Part shown: one piece after another, positions 1 to 7,792 of the stretch
Layout: each line of letters starts with the position of its first letter
How positions within the stretch are numbered: position 1 is the stretch's first letter
Assembly (NCBI GenBank): GCA_000510425.1
Contig: AZKM01000024.1
Coordinates: 57,347-121,346 of the forward strand
Length of the DNA stretch: 64,000 bases
Source: Eubacterium nodatum ATCC 33099
GTDB lineage: Bacteria; Bacillota; Clostridia; Peptostreptococcales; Anaerovoracaceae
Direction of reading: 5' to 3'
The notes under the pieces: generated by a model
Seen by the model: the letters and a program-made list of their open reading frames with translations, nothing else
What the model was told of the DNA's origin: nothing
The model's database searches: none
Made by a program: the position numbers and the translations under genes

Positions 1-1164
1 ATTTCTTCCGTTTATTCTCGTTACGGACGACTTTTCTTTATATCTGAATCCTATATATGCAGACCCGACCGGAAAATCATCTCTGCCGCCTTCCGGCCCG
101 GCAATCCCTGTAATGGAAATACACACATCACTTCCGGTCTTTCTATGAAGTCCTTCAACCATTTCCATAGCCACTTCACTACTGTAAACAGTCTTTTCTT
201 CTATGGTGACCGGACTGACCCCAAGCTCCTGAATTTTTGCTTTCTCAGTATATGTGGTGAGTCCTCTGTCAAACACTTTGGATATTCCTGAAACCGAAGT
301 TAAAGTTCCGGCAAACATTCCTCCCGTACATGATTCGCAGCAGGATATTGTAATATTATTATCAATTAACTTCTTACCTACAACATCAACAAGTTCCTCA
401 TTATCATAGCTGAAAATATACTCTGAAAGTCTATTTTTTATTTCGGAAACAATTTCATCTATAGCCCTGTACGCTTCTTTTTCTGTTTTGCGCTTCGAGG
501 CAATCCTGATTGAACATTCTCCTTCCTTGGCATAGGTGGCAATTGTCGGATCAGTCTGATTATCTATTAAATCCAGAATCTCAGTTTCCAGTGAAGATTC
601 TCCCTTGCCGAAAAATCTCAGTGTTCTGTAACAAATTGTTTCATTTTGAAACTGTTTAAGAAAAGGTTTTACTTTCTGTTGAAACATTCTCACCATTTCT
701 CTTGGCGGTCCGGGCATTGCAATGGCATATTTATTCTTATGTTCCAATACAAATCCCGGTGCTGTACCCTTGTCATTATCAAAAACAATCGCCCTGGAGG
801 GCATCAAAGCCTGCTTGTAGTTGTTTTCCGTCATTTTATCGTATTTTCTCATTTTAGCAAGTCTTTCTAAGGCATCCAGCGAAGGCTTATGTTCAACCAA
901 CTTATCATTAAAAAATTTGCAAATAGTTTCTTTTGTCATATCGTCTTCCGTGGGACCCAGACCTCCGGTGGTTATAACAATATCGCAATTCTCAAATGAG
1001 TTTTTGATAATTTCACTTAATCTTCCATCGTTATCTCCGACAGTATGGTGATAGAGAACATCAAAACCCAGCAGATTCAACTGCTGGGATAAAAACACTG
1101 AATTTGTATTTGTGATTTGTCCGAATAATATCTCTGTTCCTACGCTGATTATAGATACTTTCAT
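1..1164 (-). CDS. cinA: CinA family protein (competence/damage-inducible, nicotinamide-nucleotide amidohydrolase type), 3' end cut by window edge
   Basis: 388 codons are readable with no stop before base 1; the family is usually about 410 residues, so only the last few tens are missing. The N-terminal molybdopterin-binding-like (COG1058) domain carries TTGGLGPTEDD at residues 65-75. The C-terminal deamidase domain carries CCESCTGG near residue 275 and TGIAGPEGG near 365. The family is linked to NMN deamidation and pyridine-nucleotide salvage. The ATG at 1164 follows an AAGGAAG ribosome binding site. It is the last visible gene of a ftsK-rimO-pgsA-cinA run; in many Firmicutes recA comes next, which would lie beyond the left edge. 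Confidence 0.93.
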   Translation of the reverse strand, partial: MKVSIISVGTEILFGQITNTNSVFLSQQLNLLGFDVLYHHTVGDNDGRLSEIIKNSFENCDIVITTGGLGPTEDDMTKETICKFFNDKLVEHKPSLDALERLAKMRKYDKMTENNYKQALMPSRAIVFDNDKGTAPGFVLEHKNKYAIAMPGPPREMVRMFQQKVKPFLKQFQNETICYRTLRFFGKGESSLETEILDLIDNQTDPTIATYAKEGECSIRIASKRKTEKEAYRAIDEIVSEIKNRLSEYIFSYDNEELVDVVGKKLIDNNITISCCESCTGGMFAGTLTSVSGISKVFDRGLTTYTEKAKIQELGVSPVTIEEKTVYSSEVAMEMVEGLHRKTGSDVCISITGIAGPEGGRDDFPVGSAYIGFRYKEKSSVTRINGRN

Positions 1165-1178
1165 AACTTCCTTCTCTT

Positions 1179-1718
1179 CTACTGTTTAAAAACATACTTA
1201 TTTTTTAGTACATACTCTGCCCCTGAATATACATTCATCGCCACCGATGCATAAATTAAAAATTGTGCAAAGTAGAGAACATATGTATAATAATTTGCCT
1301 CTTTCATGGATAGTGCAAGAATCAGTGTCGGTACTGCAACCATCTGAACTACGGTTTTAACCTTGCCTGACATACCTGCCGCTATTACTGTTCCGTGTGA
1401 AGCTGCAACTGTTCTCATTCCCGCAATGAGAAATTCTCTTGCCAAGATTATAATAAATGCCCAAGCAGGTATAATAGAATCTCCTACTAACAGACAAAAC
1501 GCAGAGTATACCAATACTTTATCCGCCAGCGGATCCATGATTTTTCCAAAGTCTGTAATCAAATTATATTTCCTTGCGATTTTACCATCTGCCATATCTG
1601 TTAAAGACGCTAAAATAAATATTATTAAAGCAATAATAAACATATCTGTCATATAAGCTGCAATAAAAAGTGGCGTCATAAAAATTCTTGCCATGGTTAA
1701 TTTATTCGGTAAATTCAT
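1179..1718 (-). CDS. pgsA: CDP-diacylglycerol--glycerol-3-phosphate 3-phosphatidyltransferase
   Basis: 179 residues, normal length. It makes phosphatidylglycerophosphate from CDP-diacylglycerol and glycerol-3-phosphate, the committed step to phosphatidylglycerol, in the membrane. The complete CDP-alcohol phosphatidyltransferase signature D-x2-D-G-x2-A-R-x8-G-x3-D-x3-D is present: D41, D44, G45, A48, R49, G58, D62, D66. Several hydrophobic segments follow. It lies 2 bp after rimO and 14 bp before cinA, so it is probably co-transcribed with both. Confidence 0.95.
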   Translation of the reverse strand: MNLPNKLTMARIFMTPLFIAAYMTDMFIIALIIFILASLTDMADGKIARKYNLITDFGKIMDPLADKVLVYSAFCLLVGDSIIPAWAFIIILAREFLIAGMRTVAASHGTVIAAGMSGKVKTVVQMVAVPTLILALSMKEANYYTYVLYFAQFLIYASVAMNVYSGAEYVLKNKYVFKQ

Positions 1719-1720
1719 TT

Positions 1721-3037
1721 TTATACCTCTCTGCCTTCCAAATCATAATCATAAGCTTCTAATATCTCAACGGGTACAATATCACCCGGTTTATGGACCG
1801 AATTTGACGTAAAAACAACTGAATTATCTATTTCCGGAGCATCATACCTTGTTCTGCCTGAATAAACTCCTTCTTCTTCCATTGAGTCCACGATAACATC
1901 TAAAGTCTTCCCAATCTTTTTCCTATTTCCCTCCAGAGAAATTTCCATTTGCTTCATCATTATGCAATCAAGTCTCTCCTGCTTTATATCCTCAGGAATC
2001 TGATTATCCATTGTGGCTGCCGCTGTGCCTTCCTCTCTGGAATATGTAAAAACACCCAGTCTTGAAAACTTCTGATCCGAAACAAAATCCGATAAAATAT
2101 TAAAGTCTTCCTCAGTTTCTCCCGGAAAGCCTACGATAAGTGTTGTCCTTATATGAATATCGGGTATTTGACTGCGAAGTTTTGAAAGCGTGCGATACAA
2201 TGACTTGTTAGTCGTGGCTCTATTCATATTATCAAGAATTTTGTCGCTGGCATGTTGTATAGGAATATCAATGTAATTACATATCTTATCCTCTGAAGCA
2301 ATAGTCCGGATAAGCTCATCATCTATTCTTTCTTCATAACAATAGAGAAGTCTTATCCATTCTATCCCTTCAATTTTGCAAAGTTTTCTTAGTAAAGTTG
2401 AAAGCATAGGTTTACCATAATTATCAATACCGTAGTATGTTAAATCCTGTGCTATTAAGATTAGTTCTTTGCAACCGGATTTACTCAGCATTTCTGCTTC
2501 TTCAATTACATTTTCAATAGTTCGGCTTCTATATGGTCCTCTTATCTCAGGAATTATACAATAAGAACATATGTTATCACATCCTTCGGCAATCTTTAAG
2601 TATGATGTATATGGATTTTCAGTCAGATGTCTGATCTTAACCTCCACTTCACTCAAATCACAGGAGCTGTTTTCCAAAAATCTTTCATTGCTTTTTTCCA
2701 GTTCCTCGAGAAGCTTCGGAAGTTTATCATAATCGTTTACACCTATAAATCCGTTTGCTTCAGGAATTTCCTTATATAATTCATCTGCATATCTCTGAAC
2801 CAGACATCCCGAAATTACCAGTTTTTTATTTTTTTCCTTGTAGGCCGCCATATTGAATATTTCATCTATGGATTCTTTTTTTGCGTCTTCTATGAACCCG
2901 CATGTATTTACAATGATGGCATCGGCTTCGTCAGGTGACTCTACAATTGTAAATCCTTTTTCTTCCAGATTACCCATAGCAATTTCACTATCGTTTATAT
3001 TCTTGGGACATCCCAGTGTATTAAAATATACTTTCAT
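1721..3037 (-). CDS. rimO: Ribosomal protein S12 methylthiotransferase RimO
   Basis: 438 residues. This radical-SAM enzyme adds a methylthio group to an aspartate of ribosomal protein S12. The N-terminal MTTase domain has cysteines C10, C46 and C78 for one 4Fe-4S cluster. The radical-SAM triad CDNICSYC (C153, C157, C160) binds the second. A C-terminal TRAM domain starts near residue 370. RimO rather than MiaB is chosen because of the GCPKN and NTCGFI motifs and the ftsK-rimO-pgsA neighbourhood; a separate MiaB lies at 11802-13130. Confidence 0.94.
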   Translation of the reverse strand: MKVYFNTLGCPKNINDSEIAMGNLEEKGFTIVESPDEADAIIVNTCGFIEDAKKESIDEIFNMAAYKEKNKKLVISGCLVQRYADELYKEIPEANGFIGVNDYDKLPKLLEELEKSNERFLENSSCDLSEVEVKIRHLTENPYTSYLKIAEGCDNICSYCIIPEIRGPYRSRTIENVIEEAEMLSKSGCKELILIAQDLTYYGIDNYGKPMLSTLLRKLCKIEGIEWIRLLYCYEERIDDELIRTIASEDKICNYIDIPIQHASDKILDNMNRATTNKSLYRTLSKLRSQIPDIHIRTTLIVGFPGETEEDFNILSDFVSDQKFSRLGVFTYSREEGTAAATMDNQIPEDIKQERLDCIMMKQMEISLEGNRKKIGKTLDVIVDSMEEEGVYSGRTRYDAPEIDNSVVFTSNSVHKPGDIVPVEILEAYDYDLEGREV

Positions 3038-3048
3038 TCTTTTCCCTT

Positions 3049-5499
3049 TTATTTATATAATTCTTCAAATTCCTCTTCACTTATCAATACCTGTCTTGGC
3101 CTTGACCCATCCTGAGCTCCTACTATACCCCGGGCCTCCATTTGGTCAACAATTCTGGCAGCTCTGTTATATCCGACTCTAAATCTTCTTTGAATCATAG
3201 ATGTTGATGCCTGTCCCTGCATAACTACACATTCTATCGCTTCAGGCAACAGTTCATCCGCATCATCATCCTTATCGGAAACCATTATATTAGAATTTTC
3301 TATTGTATCGATAACTTCATCGGCATACTCTATTTCATCCACCTGATTTTTCACATGGTCTATTACTCTCTGAACCTCCTTATCTGAAACAAATGTACCT
3401 TGAACTCTCAAAGCTGTTCCTACTCCAAGCGGACTGAAAAGCATATCCCCCTTACCTACAAGGTGCTCTGCTCCCCCTCTGTCCAAAATAGTCCTTGAGT
3501 CAGCCTGTGATGATACGGCAAATGCGATTCTGGATGGTATATTTGCCTTTATAAGTCCTGTAATAATGTCTACGGAAGGTCTTTGTGTAGCAACAATAAG
3601 GTGCATTCCGGCAGCCCTTGCCATCTGTGCCAATCTGCAAATCGAATCTTCAACCTGATTTGGAGCTGCCATCATTAAATCTGCCAGTTCGTCTATGATT
3701 ATAACGATTTGCGGCATGAATAAATCACTGTTCCCGTTTTCTATCATTTTTGCATTATAAGATGCCAAGTCTTTTACATTCTCTTCTGCGAAAAGTTTAT
3801 ATCTGTTTGTCATCTCAACGACAGCCCAGTTAAGTGCTGCAGCTGCTTTGGACGGTTCGGTCACAACCGGAATCAAAAGATGAGGAATCCCGTTATAGTT
3901 GCCAAGTTCTACAACTTTGGGATCTATAAGCACCAGCTTAACCTCATCAGGACCGGCTTTATATAATAAGCTGGTTATTATGCTGTTTATGCAAACGCTC
4001 TTTCCCGAACCTGTTGACCCTGCAATCAGAAGGTGTGGCATATCTTTTAAGTTTGCAACTATAGGTTTTCCTGCAATATCTTTACCCACCGCAAATTCAA
4101 TTTTAGACGGAGCTTCTTTAAACTCTTTTGAGTCGATTATCTCTCTGAGAGTAACCATATTTATTTTTTCATTTTCCACCTCTATACCCACTGCAGCCTT
4201 TCCGGGGATAGGAGCCTCCATTCTTATGCTCTTGGCTCGCAGATTTAGGGCTATATCATCAGAAAGACCTACGATTTTGCTGACTTTGACACCGGTATTA
4301 GGCTGTATTTCATATCTTGTCACCGCAGGACCTTGAGTAACCTGCACAACCTTGGCATCAACATTAAAATTGTGCATTGTTTTTTCAAGAAGTCTGGCTT
4401 TTTCTTTCAGACTTTTACTTATTCCGCTTCTATCTATATTTGATGGCAAATTCAACAACTCTAGAGAAGGCTTCTTATATTCAGCGGTAATATTTTTGTC
4501 CACTGCTTTTGTTAAAGCCTTATCTCCTGCACCTAAACCAAGTTCTGCTCCAATCTTTGCCGCATTTTCTGCAATTTCTTTCTTACTTGGCTGTTTATTT
4601 TCATAATTATCTATATCTACCTGCTCAGCTTCAGAGCCTTCTAAACCGTAACCTCTTAAAATAGGGTCGCTTACCGGTTTCGCTTCGGAAGTTTTAGACT
4701 CAGATTCTACGCCGAATTGCTTATCTCTAGTCATAAACTCCATTATATTGCTTTTGGCTTTTTTTATTTTTCCTGATTCTTCCTGAGAAAACGGTGCAGC
4801 TTCAAAATAGTTGTCAGCAGCTTCATCTTCTTCAGCATCATCGTGAGCCTGAAGAAGTCGTTTTTCCTCTCTCCTGTTATGCAGTTTTTCCATCCAAACA
4901 GAAATCGGGGTATTCATTGTAATCAAAATACAAACTAAAATAATAGCGATTGAAAAGATATAGAGACCTGCTCTTCCAATTAGTTTTATGAGCAATACCC
5001 CTATACTCATTCCCAGAACCCCGCCACCTTCCAGCTTTGTTCCCCCGATATAAAAGTTTACGATATATAGCTCTAACAAATCATCATATATAAACCTTGC
5101 AGAATTTAACAGACAGAAGGCAACTAAAATAATCAGAAAGCCTAAAAAAGTCTTCCATGTAAAATGATTGGATTTACCGAAAACCAATAAACATCCGATG
5201 ATAATCATATACCACGGAAAAACATATCCGATATGTCCCAGAATCCCTTTAATAACAGTTGCAAGACCATTACCTAATGATCCTGCAGCATTAAACTGCA
5301 TTGCGACAAATATAAATATACCTATTGCAACAAAAGCAATCCCCCAAAGAAGATCGTACAGCCTTTTTTTATGCTTTCTGTTTTCTTGCATCCTGCGTAT
5401 CTGCATACGCTTTTCCTCACTTACGGGAGAAGTTTTCTTTCTTGATTTTTTAACTTTCGTTTTATTGTTTTTTTTCCCTTTGCTTGTTCTATTTGCCAA
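3049..5499 (-). CDS. ftsK: FtsK/SpoIIIE family DNA translocase
   Basis: 816 residues. This membrane-anchored hexameric ATPase pumps chromosomal DNA through the division or sporulation septum. A basic N-terminus is followed by about four membrane segments (roughly residues 50-200), a charged linker, and the RecA-like motor with Walker A GSTGSGKS and the downstream IIIDELADLM Walker B. The C-terminal winged-helix gamma domain (ASTSMIQRRFRVGYNRAA) reads KOPS/SRS DNA motifs. Sequence alone does not separate a vegetative FtsK from the sporulation SpoIIIE. It is the first gene of the rimO-pgsA-cinA group. Confidence 0.94.
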   Translation of the reverse strand: MANRTSKGKKNNKTKVKKSRKKTSPVSEEKRMQIRRMQENRKHKKRLYDLLWGIAFVAIGIFIFVAMQFNAAGSLGNGLATVIKGILGHIGYVFPWYMIIIGCLLVFGKSNHFTWKTFLGFLIILVAFCLLNSARFIYDDLLELYIVNFYIGGTKLEGGGVLGMSIGVLLIKLIGRAGLYIFSIAIILVCILITMNTPISVWMEKLHNRREEKRLLQAHDDAEEDEAADNYFEAAPFSQEESGKIKKAKSNIMEFMTRDKQFGVESESKTSEAKPVSDPILRGYGLEGSEAEQVDIDNYENKQPSKKEIAENAAKIGAELGLGAGDKALTKAVDKNITAEYKKPSLELLNLPSNIDRSGISKSLKEKARLLEKTMHNFNVDAKVVQVTQGPAVTRYEIQPNTGVKVSKIVGLSDDIALNLRAKSIRMEAPIPGKAAVGIEVENEKINMVTLREIIDSKEFKEAPSKIEFAVGKDIAGKPIVANLKDMPHLLIAGSTGSGKSVCINSIITSLLYKAGPDEVKLVLIDPKVVELGNYNGIPHLLIPVVTEPSKAAAALNWAVVEMTNRYKLFAEENVKDLASYNAKMIENGNSDLFMPQIVIIIDELADLMMAAPNQVEDSICRLAQMARAAGMHLIVATQRPSVDIITGLIKANIPSRIAFAVSSQADSRTILDRGGAEHLVGKGDMLFSPLGVGTALRVQGTFVSDKEVQRVIDHVKNQVDEIEYADEVIDTIENSNIMVSDKDDDADELLPEAIECVVMQGQASTSMIQRRFRVGYNRAARIVDQMEARGIVGAQDGSRPRQVLISEEEFEELYK

Positions 5500-5515
5500 A
5501 TATTTGACCTTTCAC

Positions 5516-6358
5516 TTATTTCCCTGTAATTAAACTATATCCAATTACAAATACCGCTAATATCCATACATAATATGAAAAAAACTTTAATTTTTGTGCA
5601 ACTACAACCTTAATCATAGCTTTAATCGCTAAAACCCCTGATATGGCTGCAACAGCTATGCCTGCAAGCATGGGTCCAAGCTCCATAGTGCCTGCACTCG
5701 CCTGATGAATTGCATCGGGAACTTCTAAAATTGCTGCACCTAAAATTGTTGGAATGGAAATCAGAAACGCATATCTAACTGCAAATTCTCTGTCAAGGCC
5801 GGTCAGAAGACCTCCGACCATAGTTGAGCCGGATCTGGAAACCCCTGGGCATATTGCAATTCCCTGCATAACTCCGATAAAAAATCCATTTCTAAAATTC
5901 ATTCTCTCTATATTGTTTCTACCGTTGTTCAATTTTTCAGCCATGTATAAAACGGCACCGGTAAAAATCCAACCGATTCCAATTGCTAAAATATTACTAT
6001 TTAAATTTTCAAAGAACTTATTCATAGTCAAACCCATGATTACAGTAGGCACAGTCGTCCAAATAATCATTATGCCAAGCTTTCTTACAGGTCTTTCATT
6101 CAATCTCAGTCCCTTACCTGTGCAAAGGTCTTTAATCGTTAAGAAAAGTTCCTTAATAAGCTCCCAGATATCTCTCCAATACATTATAAATACCGAAACC
6201 AATGTACCTATATGAAGCAAAACTGTGAAAATCAATACTTTTTCACCTTTAATACCGAAAAAATGTTGCAGAAGAGCAAGATGCCCGCTGCTGCTCACAG
6301 GTAAAAACTCTGTTAATCCTTGTACCAGTCCTAATATAATGGATTCAATATAACTCAC
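5516..6358 (-). CDS. uppP: Undecaprenyl-diphosphatase (UppP/BacA)
   Basis: 280 residues from the GTG at 6358. This integral membrane enzyme dephosphorylates undecaprenyl pyrophosphate to recycle the lipid carrier of cell wall synthesis and gives low-level bacitracin resistance. The family motifs EFLPVSSSGHL near the N-terminus and PGVSRSGST mid-protein are present, with about eight hydrophobic segments. A longer reading from an ATG at 6400 would overlap asd. The GTG at 6358 is preferred because an AGGGGAGAG ribosome binding site sits about 5 bases before it, exactly in the gap after the asd stop. Confidence 0.93.
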   Translation of the reverse strand: MSYIESIILGLVQGLTEFLPVSSSGHLALLQHFFGIKGEKVLIFTVLLHIGTLVSVFIMYWRDIWELIKELFLTIKDLCTGKGLRLNERPVRKLGIMIIWTTVPTVIMGLTMNKFFENLNSNILAIGIGWIFTGAVLYMAEKLNNGRNNIERMNFRNGFFIGVMQGIAICPGVSRSGSTMVGGLLTGLDREFAVRYAFLISIPTILGAAILEVPDAIHQASAGTMELGPMLAGIAVAAISGVLAIKAMIKVVVAQKLKFFSYYVWILAVFVIGYSLITGK

Positions 6359-6371
6359 TAATTCTCTCCCC

Positions 6372-7465
6372 TTATTTTGATGCGATATATCCCAGTTCAA
6401 CTAATGCTTCTGCAGAAAGAACAGCACCTCCTGCCGCCCCCCTGACGGTATTATGTGCAAGGCCGACAAATTTATAGTCAAAAATACTATCTTTTCTTAA
6501 GCGTCCTATAGTAATACCGAAGCCCCTCTCATAATCAACATCCAGTTTGACCTGAGGGCGATCATCTTCTGTCATATATTTTATAAACTGCTTAGGTGCA
6601 CTTGGTAAATCTGCTTTCTGTGGAAGACCTTGAAAAGCTGTTAATTTCTCAATAAGCTGATCTTTCGTTACTTCTTTTCCAAACTTAATGGATACTGCCG
6701 CTGTATGACCGTCCAGAACAGGAACCCTAAGACATTGTGCGGATATGACCATGTCATCACTTTTTACTATCTGTTCATGTTCAATATCCCCGAATATACG
6801 CAGCGGTTCCATTTCACTTTTTTCTTCTTCGCTTCCGATGTATGGAATAATATTCTCAACCATTTCCGGCCAGTCGTTAAAAGTCTTTCCTGCCCCTGAA
6901 ATCGCCTGATATGTACAAACATTAACCATCTTAGGTTCAAATTCTTCCCATGCCGCCAGGGCCGGAACATATCCCTGAATTGAGCAATTAGGTTTCACCG
7001 CAATAAAACCTCTTGTGGTTCCGAGCCTGCGTTTCTGATATGGTATCACATCATAGTGCTGTGGATTGATTTCAGGAATCACCATTGGAACATCAGGCGT
7101 CCATCTATGGGCACTGTTATTAGAAACAACAGGAGTTTCAGTCCTTGCATATGCTTCTTCTACAGCCTTAATCTCATCTTTGCTCATGTCAACTGCACTG
7201 AATACGAAATCCACCGAGCCTGAAACTTTCTCAATATCATTAACATCTAAAACGATGATGTCTTTAACATTTTCCGGCATTTCATCCGTCATTTTCCATC
7301 TATTTATTGCCACATCTTCGTAGCGTCTGCCTGCACTTCTCGAACTTGCAGCTATGGTGGTTACTTCAAACCAAGGATGATCAGCAAGAAGTGATATAAA
7401 TCTCTGTCCAACCATTCCTGTTCCACCCAATATGCCGACTCTTAATTTTTTTCTAATGTTTTCAT
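6372..7465 (-). CDS. asd: Aspartate-semialdehyde dehydrogenase (frameshifted at codon 7 in an A7 run)
   Basis: Reduces aspartyl phosphate to aspartate semialdehyde for Lys/DAP, Thr and Met synthesis. The NADP-binding GGTGMVG motif and the catalytic cysteine in KPNCSIQG are present; it is the longer archaeal/fungal-type ASADH. The best start is the ATG at 7465, just behind a GGGAGG site and a strong promoter, but its frame stops after seven codons (7442-7444). One extra A in the A7 run at 7446-7452 would join it to the main frame, giving MKTLEKKLRVG and 364 residues, normal for the family. The main frame is also open upstream to 7568, but that start would lie upstream of the promoter. Sequencing error, slippage and a non-ATG start all remain possible. 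Confidence 0.9.
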
Positions 7466-7503
7466 ATATAACCTCCCAGCAAAATATAATGCTAAACCAA
7501 CTT

Positions 7504-7532
7504 ATTATAACATTCATAGGATTTTTTTTCAA
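7504..7532 (-). promoter_or_regulatory. SigA-type promoter of asd
   Basis: TTGAAA (7527-7532), a 17-base spacer, then a perfect TATAAT (7504-7509), reading toward asd. The predicted transcript starts near 7497, about 32 bases before the ATG at 7465. The promoter therefore rules out the longer asd reading that begins at 7568. Confidence 0.8.
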
Positions 7533-7558
7533 ATAAAACGACTTGTAACTGTTGTTTG

Positions 7559-7588
7559 TAATTTGCAATAATTACTCCACATCATAAG
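7559..7588 (-). repeat. 30-bp dispersed intergenic repeat, copy 1
   Basis: This 30-base stretch matches 57373-57402 at 29 of 30 positions; the flanks do not match. In both places it ends 26-27 bases upstream of the -35 box of a minus-strand promoter, here that of asd. The core contains TTGCAATAATTACT, part of an imperfect palindrome that is better preserved in copy 2. It may be an operator for a shared regulator or a small dispersed repeat. Confidence 0.6.
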
Positions 7589-7627
7589 GGAAAAATATCT
7601 TAAAAAATGCACATAAACATTCAGTAA

Positions 7628-7676
7628 CTAAAATAAAAGAAGCTATTAGGAAGGCTCTTGCCCCCTTAATAACTTC
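7628..7676 (-). terminator. Rho-independent terminator downstream of clpB
   Basis: A long hairpin (7639-7676) with GAAG/CTTC ends and a G-rich/C-rich centre is followed on the minus strand by TTTTATTTT. The plus strand also carries a T-run after the hairpin, so it could act in both directions. It isolates clpB from asd. Between it and the clpB stop there is only AT-rich sequence. Confidence 0.75.
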
Positions 7677-7792
7677 TTTTTTCATCTCATACACTCGACA
7701 GCATTAAACACCGATATTTTTTTACTATCGCAATTTGCGTTGTTTATTAGTCTTACATGTATTTGCTACTTCTTGGTTTTTTATTTAGTAAT

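Noticed and set aside
1363..1656. Open reading frames of 60-220 codons on the strand opposite known genes (e.g. 1363-1656, 3899-4336, 59917-60585)
   Set aside because: They lie wholly antisense to confidently identified genes, lack ribosome binding sites and resemble no known protein.
6359..6400. Longer uppP reading from the ATG at 6400
   Set aside because: It overlaps the asd end, adds residues not seen in UppP, and the GTG at 6358 has a proper ribosome binding site.
7466..7568. asd start at 7568
   Set aside because: The extension contains the promoter and has no ribosome binding site or similarity to the family.
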